Source: Bacteroidales bacterium (GTDB lineage Bacteria > Bacteroidota > Bacteroidia > Bacteroidales > P3). Taken from it: DNA of 32,221 bases. Both the position numbers and the translations under genes were made by a program. Numbering within the stretch: position 1 is the first letter of the stretch; every line of letters begins with the position of its first letter. Below, in pieces: positions 1 to 8,199 of this stretch. The notes below the pieces were generated by a model. That model saw nothing but the letters and a program-made list of their open reading frames with translations, had not been told where the DNA came from and did not search any database. The stretch covers positions 1 to 32,221 of the forward strand of contig JAFTDW010000001.1 of assembly GCA_017454015.1 (NCBI GenBank), in the 5' to 3' direction.

Positions 1-37
1 ATTTAACCAAAAGGCAGATAGTCAATTATTATTTTTT

Positions 38-254
38 ATGATTGCTAAATGTTATTCGCTGTCCATGTTTTTATTTTTACGGGTGCTCATGACCTCAGTT
101 ATTCGCTGTCCATGTTTTTGATTTCATCTGTACTCATGACCAATGGTTCCTTGTGCGGGGTTGCTCACTGTCCTTGTTTTTATTTCTATTTGTGTTCGCA
201 GCCTTCGGCAATTCGCTATACGTGTTTTTATTTCATAGGTGCTCATGGCCTCAG
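38..254 (+). repeat. Cluster of four degenerate ~47-base direct repeats
   Basis: Four head-to-tail units start near 52, 99, 161 and 209. The best conserved begin with ATTCGCTGTCCATG, run through a T-rich centre, and end with GTGCTCATGACCTCAG. Units 1 and 4 keep both ends; units 2 and 3 are more worn. Bases 38-98, including the leader ATGATTGCTAAATG, recur almost exactly in inverted orientation at 27816-27876. Spacing (47, 62, 48) and unit sequence vary too much for a CRISPR array. Single related copies lie at 16449-16491 and 27580-27623. Confidence 0.8.
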
Positions 255-520
255 CAATTGAGAGTTAGCCTCTCCAAGGCTATTTTTAGAGGTCACCTTA
301 ATTGAATAAGTGCTCATGGACTTCCTTAACATGGGGAGAAAGCACCGAGAACGGCCACTGATACTTCGAATGAACCACGAGCTGACGACAGTATGCATAG
401 GTGCCGACCCTATGGATAGCACCGCCACATCGCCAAACGGAAAAAGAAAAGCTTTATGCAGTAATTACTGATATCAAACGTACGTCTCCCGCCCAGTGAG
501 TCATTGGGGTATCCATTTTC

Positions 521-560
521 AAAAAAGAGAGGCAGGGCTGTTGCCCTGCCTCTCTTTTTT
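521..560 (-). terminator. Rho-independent terminator of the bamA-skp operon
   Basis: A perfect 18-bp inverted repeat (521-538 against 543-560) with a 4-base loop. The GC core is GAGAGGCAGGGC, flanked by A6 and T6, so it can work in both directions. It begins 19 bases past the stop of the last skp-like gene, where an operon terminator is expected. Confidence 0.93.
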
Positions 561-579
561 GAATAGGTGCGTACAGAAC

Positions 580-1101
580 TTACTTGGCAAGTCCCAGTTT
601 TTTCTTGACAAGGGGCATGATGTCGTCGCTGTCTTGCTGATAGAGTATGGCGCCGACATTGGCACTGGTGTCGAAGATATAGCTGTATCCGTTTTCTTTA
701 GCCACATCCTCGATGGCTTTCTTGGCACGGTCTACAATAGGCTTGAGGAGGGCTTCCTGGCGTTCCTGCATGGTCTTCTGAGCGTCTTGGTTGAAGGCTT
801 CGATACGGCTGCCCATATCCTGTATCTCCTGCTGCTTGGTGCGCTTGATGAGGTCGGACATCTGAGACTGGCGCTCCATGTAGTCGTTGTAGCGCTGCTC
901 CATCTCGGCCTGCATGGTCTTGAGCTGGGACTCGAGGTCGGCGAGTTCTTTCTCGAGGATTGCCTGGACGGAGTCTTTGCCGGGCATAATCTGCATTAGC
1001 TCGGAGGAGTTGATATGGCCGAGTTTAACCGTTTTTTGGGCGTAGGCATGGCCGCCGAAGGCCAGAAGTGCCAGGGTCAGGATAATGGCTGCTTTCTTCA
1101 T
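580..1101 (-). CDS. skp: Skp/OmpH-family periplasmic chaperone (distal copy)
   Basis: A 173-residue protein of the OmpH/Skp family, periplasmic holdases that carry unfolded outer-membrane proteins from the Sec translocon to the BAM complex. The N-terminus MKKAAIILTLALLAFGG followed by AYAQ is a clear signal peptide, cut near residue 21. The mature part opens with the family beta-strand (VKLGHINSSELMQIMPG), continues as a long charged Gln/Glu/Lys-rich coiled coil (about residues 48-120, the Skp tentacle), and ends with the returning strands (YSYIFDTSANVGAILY). ATG start. It is the last gene of the bamA operon, 84 bases after its paralogue and followed by a strong terminator. The family is certain; division of labour between the two copies is unknown. 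Confidence 0.93.
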   Translation of the reverse strand: MKKAAIILTLALLAFGGHAYAQKTVKLGHINSSELMQIMPGKDSVQAILEKELADLESQLKTMQAEMEQRYNDYMERQSQMSDLIKRTKQQEIQDMGSRIEAFNQDAQKTMQERQEALLKPIVDRAKKAIEDVAKENGYSYIFDTSANVGAILYQQDSDDIMPLVKKKLGLAK

Positions 1102-1185
1102 AGAGGGGTTTAGGGGTTTAATGGTTCGGTATTTGAATGGTTATTATCGTTTATGCTATTGTTCCGGCTGCAAGAACATGTAGTT

Positions 1186-1773
1186 TTAGTTGCGCGACTG
1201 GGATTTGGAGTTCGACTTGCCGTTTTTGTCGGCATTCTCGCCTGCCGTGGCGCCGGGCTTGTAGCCCATCATTTCGAGCACCTGGTCGCTTATGTCGTAC
1301 TTGGGGTTGACGTAGAGCACCGTGGCAGAGCCCGCCTTGTCCATGATGAACGAGTAGCCACGCTCGTTGGCTATGCGCTCTATGGCGTTGTATATCTTGT
1401 CCTGGACAGGTCGCACAAGTTCCATCCGCTTCTTGTCGAGGTCGCCCCCGGGTCCGAAGCGCTTGCGCTGAAGGGCCTTGGCCTCGCTCTCTTTGGCTCG
1501 CAGTTCCTGCTCGCGCTTGGCCTTGAGAGCCTCGGGAAGCAGGTAACCCTCCTGTTGATAGTTCTGCGACATACGCTCCACCTCCTGAAAGAGGGTTTCG
1601 AGCTCCTTTTGCCACTGGGCGGCTATCTTGTCGAGCTGGGCTTGAGCCTGACGGTAGTCGGGCACGTTCTGGAGTATATACTCGGTGTTGACACATGCAT
1701 ACTTCTGGGCCCAGGCACCGCAGCAAAGCAGTGACAAGAAAACGAGGGGCAGTATACGTTTGATGGTTTTCAA
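1186..1773 (-). CDS. skp: Skp/OmpH-family periplasmic chaperone (proximal copy)
   Basis: A 195-residue Skp/OmpH protein with a signal peptide (MKTIKRILPLVFLSLLCC, then AWAQ). The mature chain begins KYACVNTEYILQNVPDY, the typical first strand, followed by a coiled coil rich in Gln, Glu and Lys (about 40-115) and the closing segment GYSFIMDKAGSATVLY. The polar C-terminal tail of about 25 residues (Gly/Lys/Ser/Asn) is missing from the second copy. The start appears to be TTG: no ATG or GTG precedes the signal sequence in frame. The gene starts 3 bases after the bamA stop, so the two are co-transcribed and probably translationally coupled. Tandem skp copies behind bamA are usual in Bacteroidales. 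Confidence 0.92.
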   Translation of the reverse strand: MKTIKRILPLVFLSLLCCGAWAQKYACVNTEYILQNVPDYRQAQAQLDKIAAQWQKELETLFQEVERMSQNYQQEGYLLPEALKAKREQELRAKESEAKALQRKRFGPGGDLDKKRMELVRPVQDKIYNAIERIANERGYSFIMDKAGSATVLYVNPKYDISDQVLEMMGYKPGATAGENADKNGKSNSKSQSRN

Positions 1774-1776
1774 AGC

Positions 1777-4383
1777 TTAATCTATAGATTGTCCGATAGA
1801 GAAATGGAAATGGCTGCCGCCTTTGGAGCCATCGAATCCGTAGCCCCAGTCGATGCCGATAAGGCCGAACTGTGGCATATAGAGGCGGACGCCGAGGCCT
1901 GCGGAGTTGTAGAGCTTAAACGGCTGGAAGTCGGTGGGACGGAGCCACGAATTACCACCCTCGAAGTACCCGAGGGCGTATATTGTTGCCATGGCGCTCT
2001 CGACGATAGGCTGGCGCAACTCAAGGGTGTAGCGGTCGAACACCGAGCCGCCGCCGTCGGGGCTTATGGAGTTGTTGTCGTAGCCTCGCAGGGGAATCAC
2101 CTCGCGGCCGTCGAGCATCCATGTGGAGAGGCCGTCGCCGCCAACATAATAACGGCCAAAGGGCGAGAGCCCTATGTCGTTGTTGTAGTAGCCCATGTAG
2201 CCGAAACGGAAGCGGGCGTTGAGCACCACATCGCCAATGAGGTTGAGCATCCACGAGCCGCGGATATTGATTTTGTAGTACTCCAGCCAGCGGTATTTAT
2301 CCTCGCCGGAGAGGGTGCTGTAGTCCTTGCCGTTCAACGAGGAGTAGGGCAATGTGGCGTAGCCTGTCAGCGACAATTCGCTGCCGCTGCGCGGATAGAT
2401 GGGGGAGTCCATGGAGTTGCGGCTCAGCGTAAGGCCATAGGAGAGGTCGTTGGAAGCGCCGTCGGTGAAGGCGCTGGTAAGGGTTGTGTAGTTGTGCAGC
2501 ACGTAGTGCTTATAGGTAAGACCGTGGGAGAGCGAGAAGTAGTCGTCGGGCCACTTGAGGCGTTTCGAGACAGAGATGCCTCCGCCGCTTATCATGAGGC
2601 TGTAGTACGAATCGTCGTCCTTGCCCACCCAGTAGCCGTTGCTGTAGAGGTTGTGGTAGGCCGAGACGGTGAGAGCCTGCGGACGGCGACCGCCGAGCCA
2701 CGGCTCGGTGAACGAAGTGTTGACGGCATAGTAATAGGAGCCGTTAGTGACAACGTTGAGGCCCAGCTTCTGTCCGTCGCCGGCAGGCAACGGCTGCCAC
2801 GCTTTCTTGTTGAAGATGTTGCGGGCGGAGAAGTTGTTGAGCTGTATGCCGAGCTGCCCTATTATCATGCCGCTGCCGTAGCCGCCTTGCAGCTGTAGCT
2901 GGCTGGTGGAGTTCTCCTCCACTTTGTAGACTATATCGACGGTGCCGTCGTCGCGGTTGGGCTTGGGCTCGGGTATTATGGATTCTTCCTTGAAGTAGCC
3001 GAGTGTCACCAGCTCGCGACGGCTGCGAAGCACGGCGTCGCGGCTGAAGAGGTCGCCGGGACGGGTGTGGAGCTCGCGCATGATCACCTTGTCGTTGGTA
3101 ATGGTGTTGCCCTCAACTATGACGTTGCGTATACGCGCCTGCTTGCCCTCAACAATACGTATCTCGATGTCGATGGAGTCGCCCTCCACCAGCACCTCGA
3201 CAGGGGTTGCATTGAAGAAGAGATAGCCGTTGTCCATGTACATGGAGGTGATGTCGGTGCCGCTGGGATTGTAGCGCAGGTTGGTTTCGAGCAAGGAGCT
3301 GTTGTAGGGGTCGCCTTTCTGGATACGAAGGTGGCGCAGAAGGTTTTCGGTAGTATAGATAGTGTTGCCGCTGAAAGTAATGTTGCGGAAGAAGAACTTG
3401 CGGCCCTCGTAGATGTCGATATTGACACGGAGGCGCTGCTCCTTGGCTTTTTTCTTGCTGCGTATGTCCAGTTGCTCCGGAGCCACTGGATAGACCGTGT
3501 CGCTGACGATGCGGGCGTCGCGATAGCCGAGTTCGTTATAGTATGTGATAAGGCCCGACAGGTCTTCGTTAAAGTCGTTCTCTATATACTTGGAGCGCTT
3601 CCAGAATGCCGGGGTCCAGAAATACAATTTCTTGGCATAGTGCACATCGTGCGTCTTGCGCATACGGCGTATCAGCTTTTTATACGGCACCTCGGTGTTG
3701 CCGCTGATATTAAGCGAGTCTATCTTGACTTTCTTGCCTATGGTGGTGTTGAACACCACTATGACGCGCTGCTGGTGTGTGTCGGAGGTGTCGGGTTCGG
3801 TGGTGGCAGTGGCCGTGACATTGGTGTAGCCCTTGTCGATGTAGTAGTTGCGTATTTTGTTGCAGCAGGTCTGCAGCAGGTGGTCGGTGACCACGTCGCC
3901 CACGGCGATATGCATCTCGTCGCGAAGCTTGTCGGCGTCGCCTTTGCGCACGCCGGTGAAGCGGAACTTGGAGAGCTTAGGGCGTTCGCGGAGCGTTATC
4001 TTGAGAAACACCGTGCTGCCTTCGATGCGTGTTACGCTAATCTTCACATCGTCGAACATGCCCTGTTTCCAAAGGTTGTCGATAGCCGTGGAGATTTTGT
4101 CGCCGGGCACGGTGATCTCGTCGCCCACCTGCAGGCCGGCCACGAGCAGTATCATACGGCTGTCGAACCGCTCGGCATTCTCGAATGTTATGCCTCCTAT
4201 TGTGTACTTCTTGGGTGTGAGGTAGTCAATATCGTAGTGGTCGGAGCCACCTATGGACACCTGTGCCGAAACAGGTATTGACATGAGCAGGGCTAAAACT
4301 GCCAGCAGTATATGTTTGATAGCTTTGATAGGCTGGGGGGTGTTTGGAGTTACAGCTTTGGAAATAACTCTATATTGGTACAA
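1777..4383 (-). CDS. bamA: BamA, outer-membrane protein assembly factor
   Basis: An 868-residue Omp85-family protein, the essential insertase that folds beta-barrel proteins into the outer membrane. After a signal peptide (hydrophobic KHILLAVLALLMSIPVSAQ) come successive POTRA domains (about residues 50-480), recognisable by repeated strand-helix patterns such as NLWKQGMFDDVKISV, ITFSGNTIYTTENLLRHL and VIVEGNTITNDKVIMREL. The 16-strand barrel follows. The lid-loop motif appears as LRGYDN, and the C-terminal strand is HFHFSIGQSID. The only start covering the whole signal peptide is TTG at 4381-4383; the first in-frame ATG would remove most of it, so the exact start is uncertain. It lies 58 bases after uppS and 3 bases before the first skp-like gene. 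Confidence 0.95.
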   Translation of the reverse strand: MYQYRVISKAVTPNTPQPIKAIKHILLAVLALLMSIPVSAQVSIGGSDHYDIDYLTPKKYTIGGITFENAERFDSRMILLVAGLQVGDEITVPGDKISTAIDNLWKQGMFDDVKISVTRIEGSTVFLKITLRERPKLSKFRFTGVRKGDADKLRDEMHIAVGDVVTDHLLQTCCNKIRNYYIDKGYTNVTATATTEPDTSDTHQQRVIVVFNTTIGKKVKIDSLNISGNTEVPYKKLIRRMRKTHDVHYAKKLYFWTPAFWKRSKYIENDFNEDLSGLITYYNELGYRDARIVSDTVYPVAPEQLDIRSKKKAKEQRLRVNIDIYEGRKFFFRNITFSGNTIYTTENLLRHLRIQKGDPYNSSLLETNLRYNPSGTDITSMYMDNGYLFFNATPVEVLVEGDSIDIEIRIVEGKQARIRNVIVEGNTITNDKVIMRELHTRPGDLFSRDAVLRSRRELVTLGYFKEESIIPEPKPNRDDGTVDIVYKVEENSTSQLQLQGGYGSGMIIGQLGIQLNNFSARNIFNKKAWQPLPAGDGQKLGLNVVTNGSYYYAVNTSFTEPWLGGRRPQALTVSAYHNLYSNGYWVGKDDDSYYSLMISGGGISVSKRLKWPDDYFSLSHGLTYKHYVLHNYTTLTSAFTDGASNDLSYGLTLSRNSMDSPIYPRSGSELSLTGYATLPYSSLNGKDYSTLSGEDKYRWLEYYKINIRGSWMLNLIGDVVLNARFRFGYMGYYNNDIGLSPFGRYYVGGDGLSTWMLDGREVIPLRGYDNNSISPDGGGSVFDRYTLELRQPIVESAMATIYALGYFEGGNSWLRPTDFQPFKLYNSAGLGVRLYMPQFGLIGIDWGYGFDGSKGGSHFHFSIGQSID

Positions 4384-4441
4384 ATATTATATACTTGGAA
4401 TTATTTTTTTACTACGCAACGGGAAAGCCGGTGGCTTTTCA

Positions 4442-5194
4442 TCATGTTTTTGAGTTTATTATTTGTTCGGCTGTTTTCCCGAAGCGGCGTTGGCGCTGCT
4501 GGAACCACGCCAAGGCGTCGTAGAAGTCGCCCTTGCGGAAGTCGGGCCACAGTATATCGCTGAAGTACAACTCGGTGTATGCCATCTGCCAAAGCAGGAA
4601 GTTGCTCACACGGCACTCGCCACCGGTACGTATCAGCAAGTCGGGGTCGGGGTTGTCGGCTGTGGAGAGGTAGCGGCGCAGTGTCTCCGCGTCGATAGCC
4701 GAGGGTGCGAGGTTGCCGGACAGTGCATCGGCCACGGCCGACTTGAGAGCCTCGCCAAGCTCCCAGCGCCCGCTGTAACTCAACGCCAACTGCAGCAACA
4801 TGCGACTGTTGCCCGCTGTGTCGGCAATGCAGCGTTGCAACTCGACAAGCGAGTCATGAGGTATTCGCTTGCTGTCGCCTATTGTGCCCAGTCTTATATC
4901 GTTTTTCATCAGTGTGGTGGTCTCTTCGCGCACGGCTTTGATTAGGAGAGCCATGAGGCCGTCAACCTCTTCCTGCGGACGGTTCCAGTTCTCGGTAGAG
5001 AAGGTATAGAGTGTAAGCACCTTTACGCCACACTCGGCCGCCGCCTCGACAGCCTGCCGCACAGCCTCTATGGCGTGCTGGTGGCCGTAGAGTCTGCGCT
5101 CCATACGCTGCTGGGCCCACCGCCCGTTGCCATCCATGATGATTGCCACATGGGCGGGAATGTTGCCGGGGTCTATATCGTTGATTGTAGCCAT
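4442..5194 (-). CDS. uppS: Isoprenyl transferase (undecaprenyl diphosphate synthase)
   Basis: A 250-residue cis-prenyltransferase that extends farnesyl diphosphate with isopentenyl diphosphate to the C55 carrier lipid for peptidoglycan and surface glycans. The first conserved block HVAIIMDGNGRWAQQR holds the catalytic Asp21. TLYTFSTENWNRP (about 61-73) is the second conserved block, and RTGGECRVSNFLLWQ (189-203) with the following Glu-rich segment forms the diphosphate- and Mg-binding end. ALSYSGRWE replaces the enterobacterial ALNYGGR, as often seen in Bacteroidota. ATG start. The gene sits between the PorG-like gene and bamA, an arrangement known from Porphyromonas and relatives. Confidence 0.96.
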   Translation of the reverse strand: MATINDIDPGNIPAHVAIIMDGNGRWAQQRMERRLYGHQHAIEAVRQAVEAAAECGVKVLTLYTFSTENWNRPQEEVDGLMALLIKAVREETTTLMKNDIRLGTIGDSKRIPHDSLVELQRCIADTAGNSRMLLQLALSYSGRWELGEALKSAVADALSGNLAPSAIDAETLRRYLSTADNPDPDLLIRTGGECRVSNFLLWQMAYTELYFSDILWPDFRKGDFYDALAWFQQRQRRFGKTAEQIINSKT

Positions 5195-5250
5195 GTCTAT
5201 ATGGTGTGTTCTATTTGTTATTTATTCTCCGCTTAGCTGTCGGACTCGTG

Positions 5251-6117
5251 TCATTTCAGGTCGCAGCGTTTTTTACCAACCCAGAAGAACACCTTGTCCA
5301 TGCGCATTGTGAGACTGAGGTTGAGGTATGCGTACCAGTCGTCGAGCGAGTCGTCGCCGCGCTTGATACCCGGTTCATTGCTGTAGCCCTCCACCACTTC
5401 GCCGCTACGGTCGGCAAGGCGCTCCGCAATGTCGTTGTGCAACAGCGAGACATCGACGTATGTGGTGCTGACATCGTCGATATAGTCGGTCCAGGTCTTG
5501 CGGAAGCCATACTCCAGGGCTACGGTGAGCCAGTCGGCGGCACGGAGCTTGACACCGAGCCCGAAAGGGAACATCATCTGCACAAGCGAATACTTGGTAC
5601 GCTCGGGATATTGCGCGAGGCCTTGTCCCTCGGTGCCCAGCTCCTGTAGGTCGTACCATGTAAGGAGGCCTGTGGCCGGGTCGGGATACTGTGCCTGCGG
5701 GTTAAAGGTAAAGAAGCCCACGCCGCCAAAGATATACGGTGTCCACTGCTTGTCGTCGGCAGCTCGCCCGAAAGGCAAGAAATTAAACTCGGCACGCATC
5801 CACCCCTCCCCTATCATGCTGCGGAAACTCAGGTTGCGACGCACTATGACATCGGGGTTGCCCCCCTCCACATGGCCGTGGCTTGCACCCAGAGAAAACG
5901 CCCAGCGGTTGTCGAAGTTGATGCGGTAGAGCACCCCCAAGGCGGGGTTCACCTTGCCAAACATGCTCTGCCCGTTGAGGTCGCCTATGTAGTTCATCAC
6001 ACCGCCGTTGACACCTATCTCCGACCGGCGCAACATGGGTTGCGCCTCCACAACGCCGCAACAAAACAATGCGGCGAGGCACAGGCAGAGAACGGTATTG
6101 CGCAAGTTGGTGTTCAT
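5251..6117 (-). CDS. porG: DUF6089/PorG-like outer-membrane beta-barrel protein
   Basis: A 288-residue outer-membrane protein. It has a signal peptide (about residues 1-25, ending VVEAQ), then the family opening SEIGVNGGVMNYIGDLNG and alternating barrel strands. DUF6089 proteins include PorG of Porphyromonas gingivalis, an outer-membrane component associated with the PorK/PorN ring of the type IX secretion system. The same neighbour order (porG, uppS, bamA, skp, skp) supports orthology. I chose the ATG at 6115-6117 over an upstream in-frame TTG at 6138: it places the signal peptide at the N-terminus and has AGGG shortly upstream. A direct T9SS role is inferred from family and synteny, not shown by the sequence. 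Confidence 0.82.
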   Translation of the reverse strand: MNTNLRNTVLCLCLAALFCCGVVEAQPMLRRSEIGVNGGVMNYIGDLNGQSMFGKVNPALGVLYRINFDNRWAFSLGASHGHVEGGNPDVIVRRNLSFRSMIGEGWMRAEFNFLPFGRAADDKQWTPYIFGGVGFFTFNPQAQYPDPATGLLTWYDLQELGTEGQGLAQYPERTKYSLVQMMFPFGLGVKLRAADWLTVALEYGFRKTWTDYIDDVSTTYVDVSLLHNDIAERLADRSGEVVEGYSNEPGIKRGDDSLDDWYAYLNLSLTMRMDKVFFWVGKKRCDLK

Positions 6118-6146
6118 AGGTACCCTGACAAATTGCAAACGACCTG

Positions 6147-7151
6147 TTATTGATTGTCAAAAGAGAGGCTGTGGCAAATGCTCTCAACCTGCATGAGGTA
6201 GTCGCGCTTGGGGAAACGCGGCGAGTAGACAAAACCCACAAGAGTAAGCAGCTCCTTGTTGTCAGGAGTGGCAATGGTGTAGCTCACATAGGGGCCGCCC
6301 ATAAAGTCGCCGAAGGAGCGCCACACGCCCCTTGTCTCCACTGCGGGGCAGCCCGCCAGCGTGGTGCGCCGCACCACGAAGTCGAGCCTCCGCTCGGTGC
6401 CTATATAGCTGCTGTCGACACTTGCAGGCACTCGCGCCATCATGCTGTCGACGGTGGCCAACACACTGACAGAGTCGAACTGGTTGCGGTTTGTGTATTT
6501 CTCCTTGTACACCAGCACATGGAGGCTGAAATCCTTGGCTTCCTTGCGTACCCAGCAGTAGTTTGGGTAGGTTGCCGCCATGCGGAACTCCTCGCTCAGT
6601 GTCAGGTTTAAGCCCATGGCATTCCGCACCTGCTGCTCCACTTTGTAGCCTTCGGTGCCACGGTAGGCTTTCTGTATGCGCCGGTGCTCTGTTTGGTATA
6701 TGAGGTCGACCATCTGCTCGGCGTGGACGGAAATCAGCGAGTCGAGGCTGCGGCGGTTTCGGGCGGCGAACTCAAAGGAGACCTGAGGCGAGGCCTCCCT
6801 GTCGCGGTAGAAATAGACCTTGTCGGGATTGGCTCCGTTGACGTCGAACAGCACTATGTTGCGATGGGCGTGAAACATATCGCTGTTGTCGTATGACGAA
6901 CGGGGCAGGTAAACCACATCGAAGGCAGGCTCCATCTGCATAAGACCCTGCTGCGGACAGCGAAGCAGGCTGTCGACAAGGGTGCGCGTAGTGGTGCCTT
7001 TAGCCGTTATGCCATTGTCGGCTATTATGAGTACTTCGAGGGTCTTGCCCGACGAGCCACGCTTACCGCCGGCGGGGTCTGCCCGGTGGCTGCACCCCGA
7101 CAACAGAAACGCGGCTATGACAGCTGATATTGTTATTGATTTTAGCGACAT
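6147..7151 (-). CDS. DUF4837-like lipoprotein
   Basis: A 334-residue predicted lipoprotein. The N-terminus SLKSITISAVIAAFLLSGCS has a textbook lipobox (LLSG-C20) for signal peptidase II. The rest is soluble alpha/beta in character, with no transmembrane segment and no catalytic motif I recognise. Size, the opening after the lipobox (KTLEVLIIADNG) and the closing CHSLSFDNQ fit the Bacteroidota family DUF4837, whose function is unknown. It stops 29 bases before the ATG of the PorG-like gene and starts 28 bases after the epimerase stop, so it is probably transcribed with the envelope genes. The linkage makes an envelope or T9SS accessory role plausible but unproven. Confidence 0.78.
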   Translation of the reverse strand: MSLKSITISAVIAAFLLSGCSHRADPAGGKRGSSGKTLEVLIIADNGITAKGTTTRTLVDSLLRCPQQGLMQMEPAFDVVYLPRSSYDNSDMFHAHRNIVLFDVNGANPDKVYFYRDREASPQVSFEFAARNRRSLDSLISVHAEQMVDLIYQTEHRRIQKAYRGTEGYKVEQQVRNAMGLNLTLSEEFRMAATYPNYCWVRKEAKDFSLHVLVYKEKYTNRNQFDSVSVLATVDSMMARVPASVDSSYIGTERRLDFVVRRTTLAGCPAVETRGVWRSFGDFMGGPYVSYTIATPDNKELLTLVGFVYSPRFPKRDYLMQVESICHSLSFDNQ

Positions 7152-7179
7152 TGTTGAGAAGTGGTTTGTTTATCATTGA

Positions 7180-8163
7180 TTATTTTGCACAAGACACCGC
7201 CTGCGAATATTCAATAAAGTCCCTTATGGCATTGGCCAGCGTTGAGTGCGGCATGTCGAGTTCGGCGGTGGCCAAGGTGTTGTCGTAGTACTCCATGGCG
7301 TATAGCTGGCTTATATTGTTGGTCGACAGCTGGGTTCTTACGCCAAGGCGGCGCAGCATGTCGCCCACACGCCCTACCGCCATGGCGAGCGGCTTGGCGA
7401 GCGGCACTATCCACTGGCGGTAACCGCCAATGGTGCGCAGCAGGTCGAAGAACTGACGGAGCGTGAGGCTGTCGGCGGTGAGCAGGTACCTCTGGCCGTG
7501 GCGTCCCTTGGTAAGGGCATTTACGGCGGCCACCGCAACATCGGACACCGGCACAAAGCTCTTGCCGCCGGTAGGTACAAACATCACAGGCTTGCGCCAT
7601 GCCGAGAGAATGAGACGTCCCGAACTCGGCTTGCTGTCGTGGGCACCGATCATGAAGCCTGGGTTGAGTATCACATAATGCAGTCCGTCACGTTCCTCTC
7701 CATACCGCAGCACCAACTGCTCGGCCTCCTGCTTGCTGCGTGCATAGAAGGAGCTCTTGAATGGCTCTTCCATGGGGTTAGCCTCGGTGGCCGGCTGGCT
7801 GGCACTGCCATAGCCTATTGTGTTGGCACTGCTGACATACACGAATGTGCCGATGTGGAGCTGTGCGGCGGCTTGCAACAGCCGCTCCGTGCCGTCGCGG
7901 TTCACGGCGAGGTAGTCCTCATAACTTGGCAGCGACATGTCGGTAACCGCGGCGCAGTGTATTATCGCGTCGCAAGTGCAGGCCTCACGCTGCAGCAGCG
8001 AGCTGTCCGTGAAATCGCCCTCCACGACCGTAAGCCCCTTAAGGGATTCCGGCATCTCGCCGGCGCGACGCACTACGGCCACCACCTCGTGACGCTTGTC
8101 GAGAAGCCTCAACAAAATGTTGTAGCCCAACAATCCATTGGCTCCCGTGAGAAAGACTCGCAT
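7180..8163 (-). CDS. NAD-dependent epimerase/dehydratase (extended SDR)
   Basis: A 327-residue extended short-chain dehydrogenase/reductase. The Rossmann glycine motif TGANGLLG lies at residues 6-13, the Asp-containing loop GDFTD near 49, the serine region VYVSSANTIGYG near 108, and the catalytic YARSK (Tyr140, Lys144). The C-terminal half has the substrate-binding pattern (GRLILSAW, DVAVAAVNAL). It resembles the dihydroflavonol-4-reductase-like group of sugar or steroid-type reductases, but the substrate cannot be read from the sequence. ATG start. It begins 36 bases after the giant gene's stop and ends 28 bases before the DUF4837 gene; no terminator is visible in either gap, so transcription may run through. 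Confidence 0.88.
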   Translation of the reverse strand: MRVFLTGANGLLGYNILLRLLDKRHEVVAVVRRAGEMPESLKGLTVVEGDFTDSSLLQREACTCDAIIHCAAVTDMSLPSYEDYLAVNRDGTERLLQAAAQLHIGTFVYVSSANTIGYGSASQPATEANPMEEPFKSSFYARSKQEAEQLVLRYGEERDGLHYVILNPGFMIGAHDSKPSSGRLILSAWRKPVMFVPTGGKSFVPVSDVAVAAVNALTKGRHGQRYLLTADSLTLRQFFDLLRTIGGYRQWIVPLAKPLAMAVGRVGDMLRRLGVRTQLSTNNISQLYAMEYYDNTLATAELDMPHSTLANAIRDFIEYSQAVSCAK

Positions 8164-8199
8164 CTTGTTATGACTTTAGGGTTGTGGTATTCAGAAAAA

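Larger units (their letters stand above)
1..579. other. Gene-free region with degenerate repeats and a terminator
   Basis: I find no convincing gene here. Bases 38-254 carry degenerate copies of a dispersed element and 521-560 is a terminator (both listed separately). Bases 255-520 show nothing recognisable apart from a partial echo of the repeat near 301-320 (AAGTGCTCATGGAC). The short open frames on both strands are low-complexity translations of the repeat itself, and none resembles a protein. Confidence 0.6.

Noticed and set aside
38-254. CRISPR array
   Set aside because: Repeat units are themselves degenerate, spacings are irregular (47, 62, 48), there are no uniform spacers and no cas genes.
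243-428. A 61-codon minus-strand open frame
   Set aside because: It is partly the translation of the repeat unit and has no protein-like composition or start context.
1789-4281. Long plus-strand open frames opposite bamA
   Set aside because: BamA has recognisable POTRA and barrel strands through this whole interval; the plus frames contain no domain.
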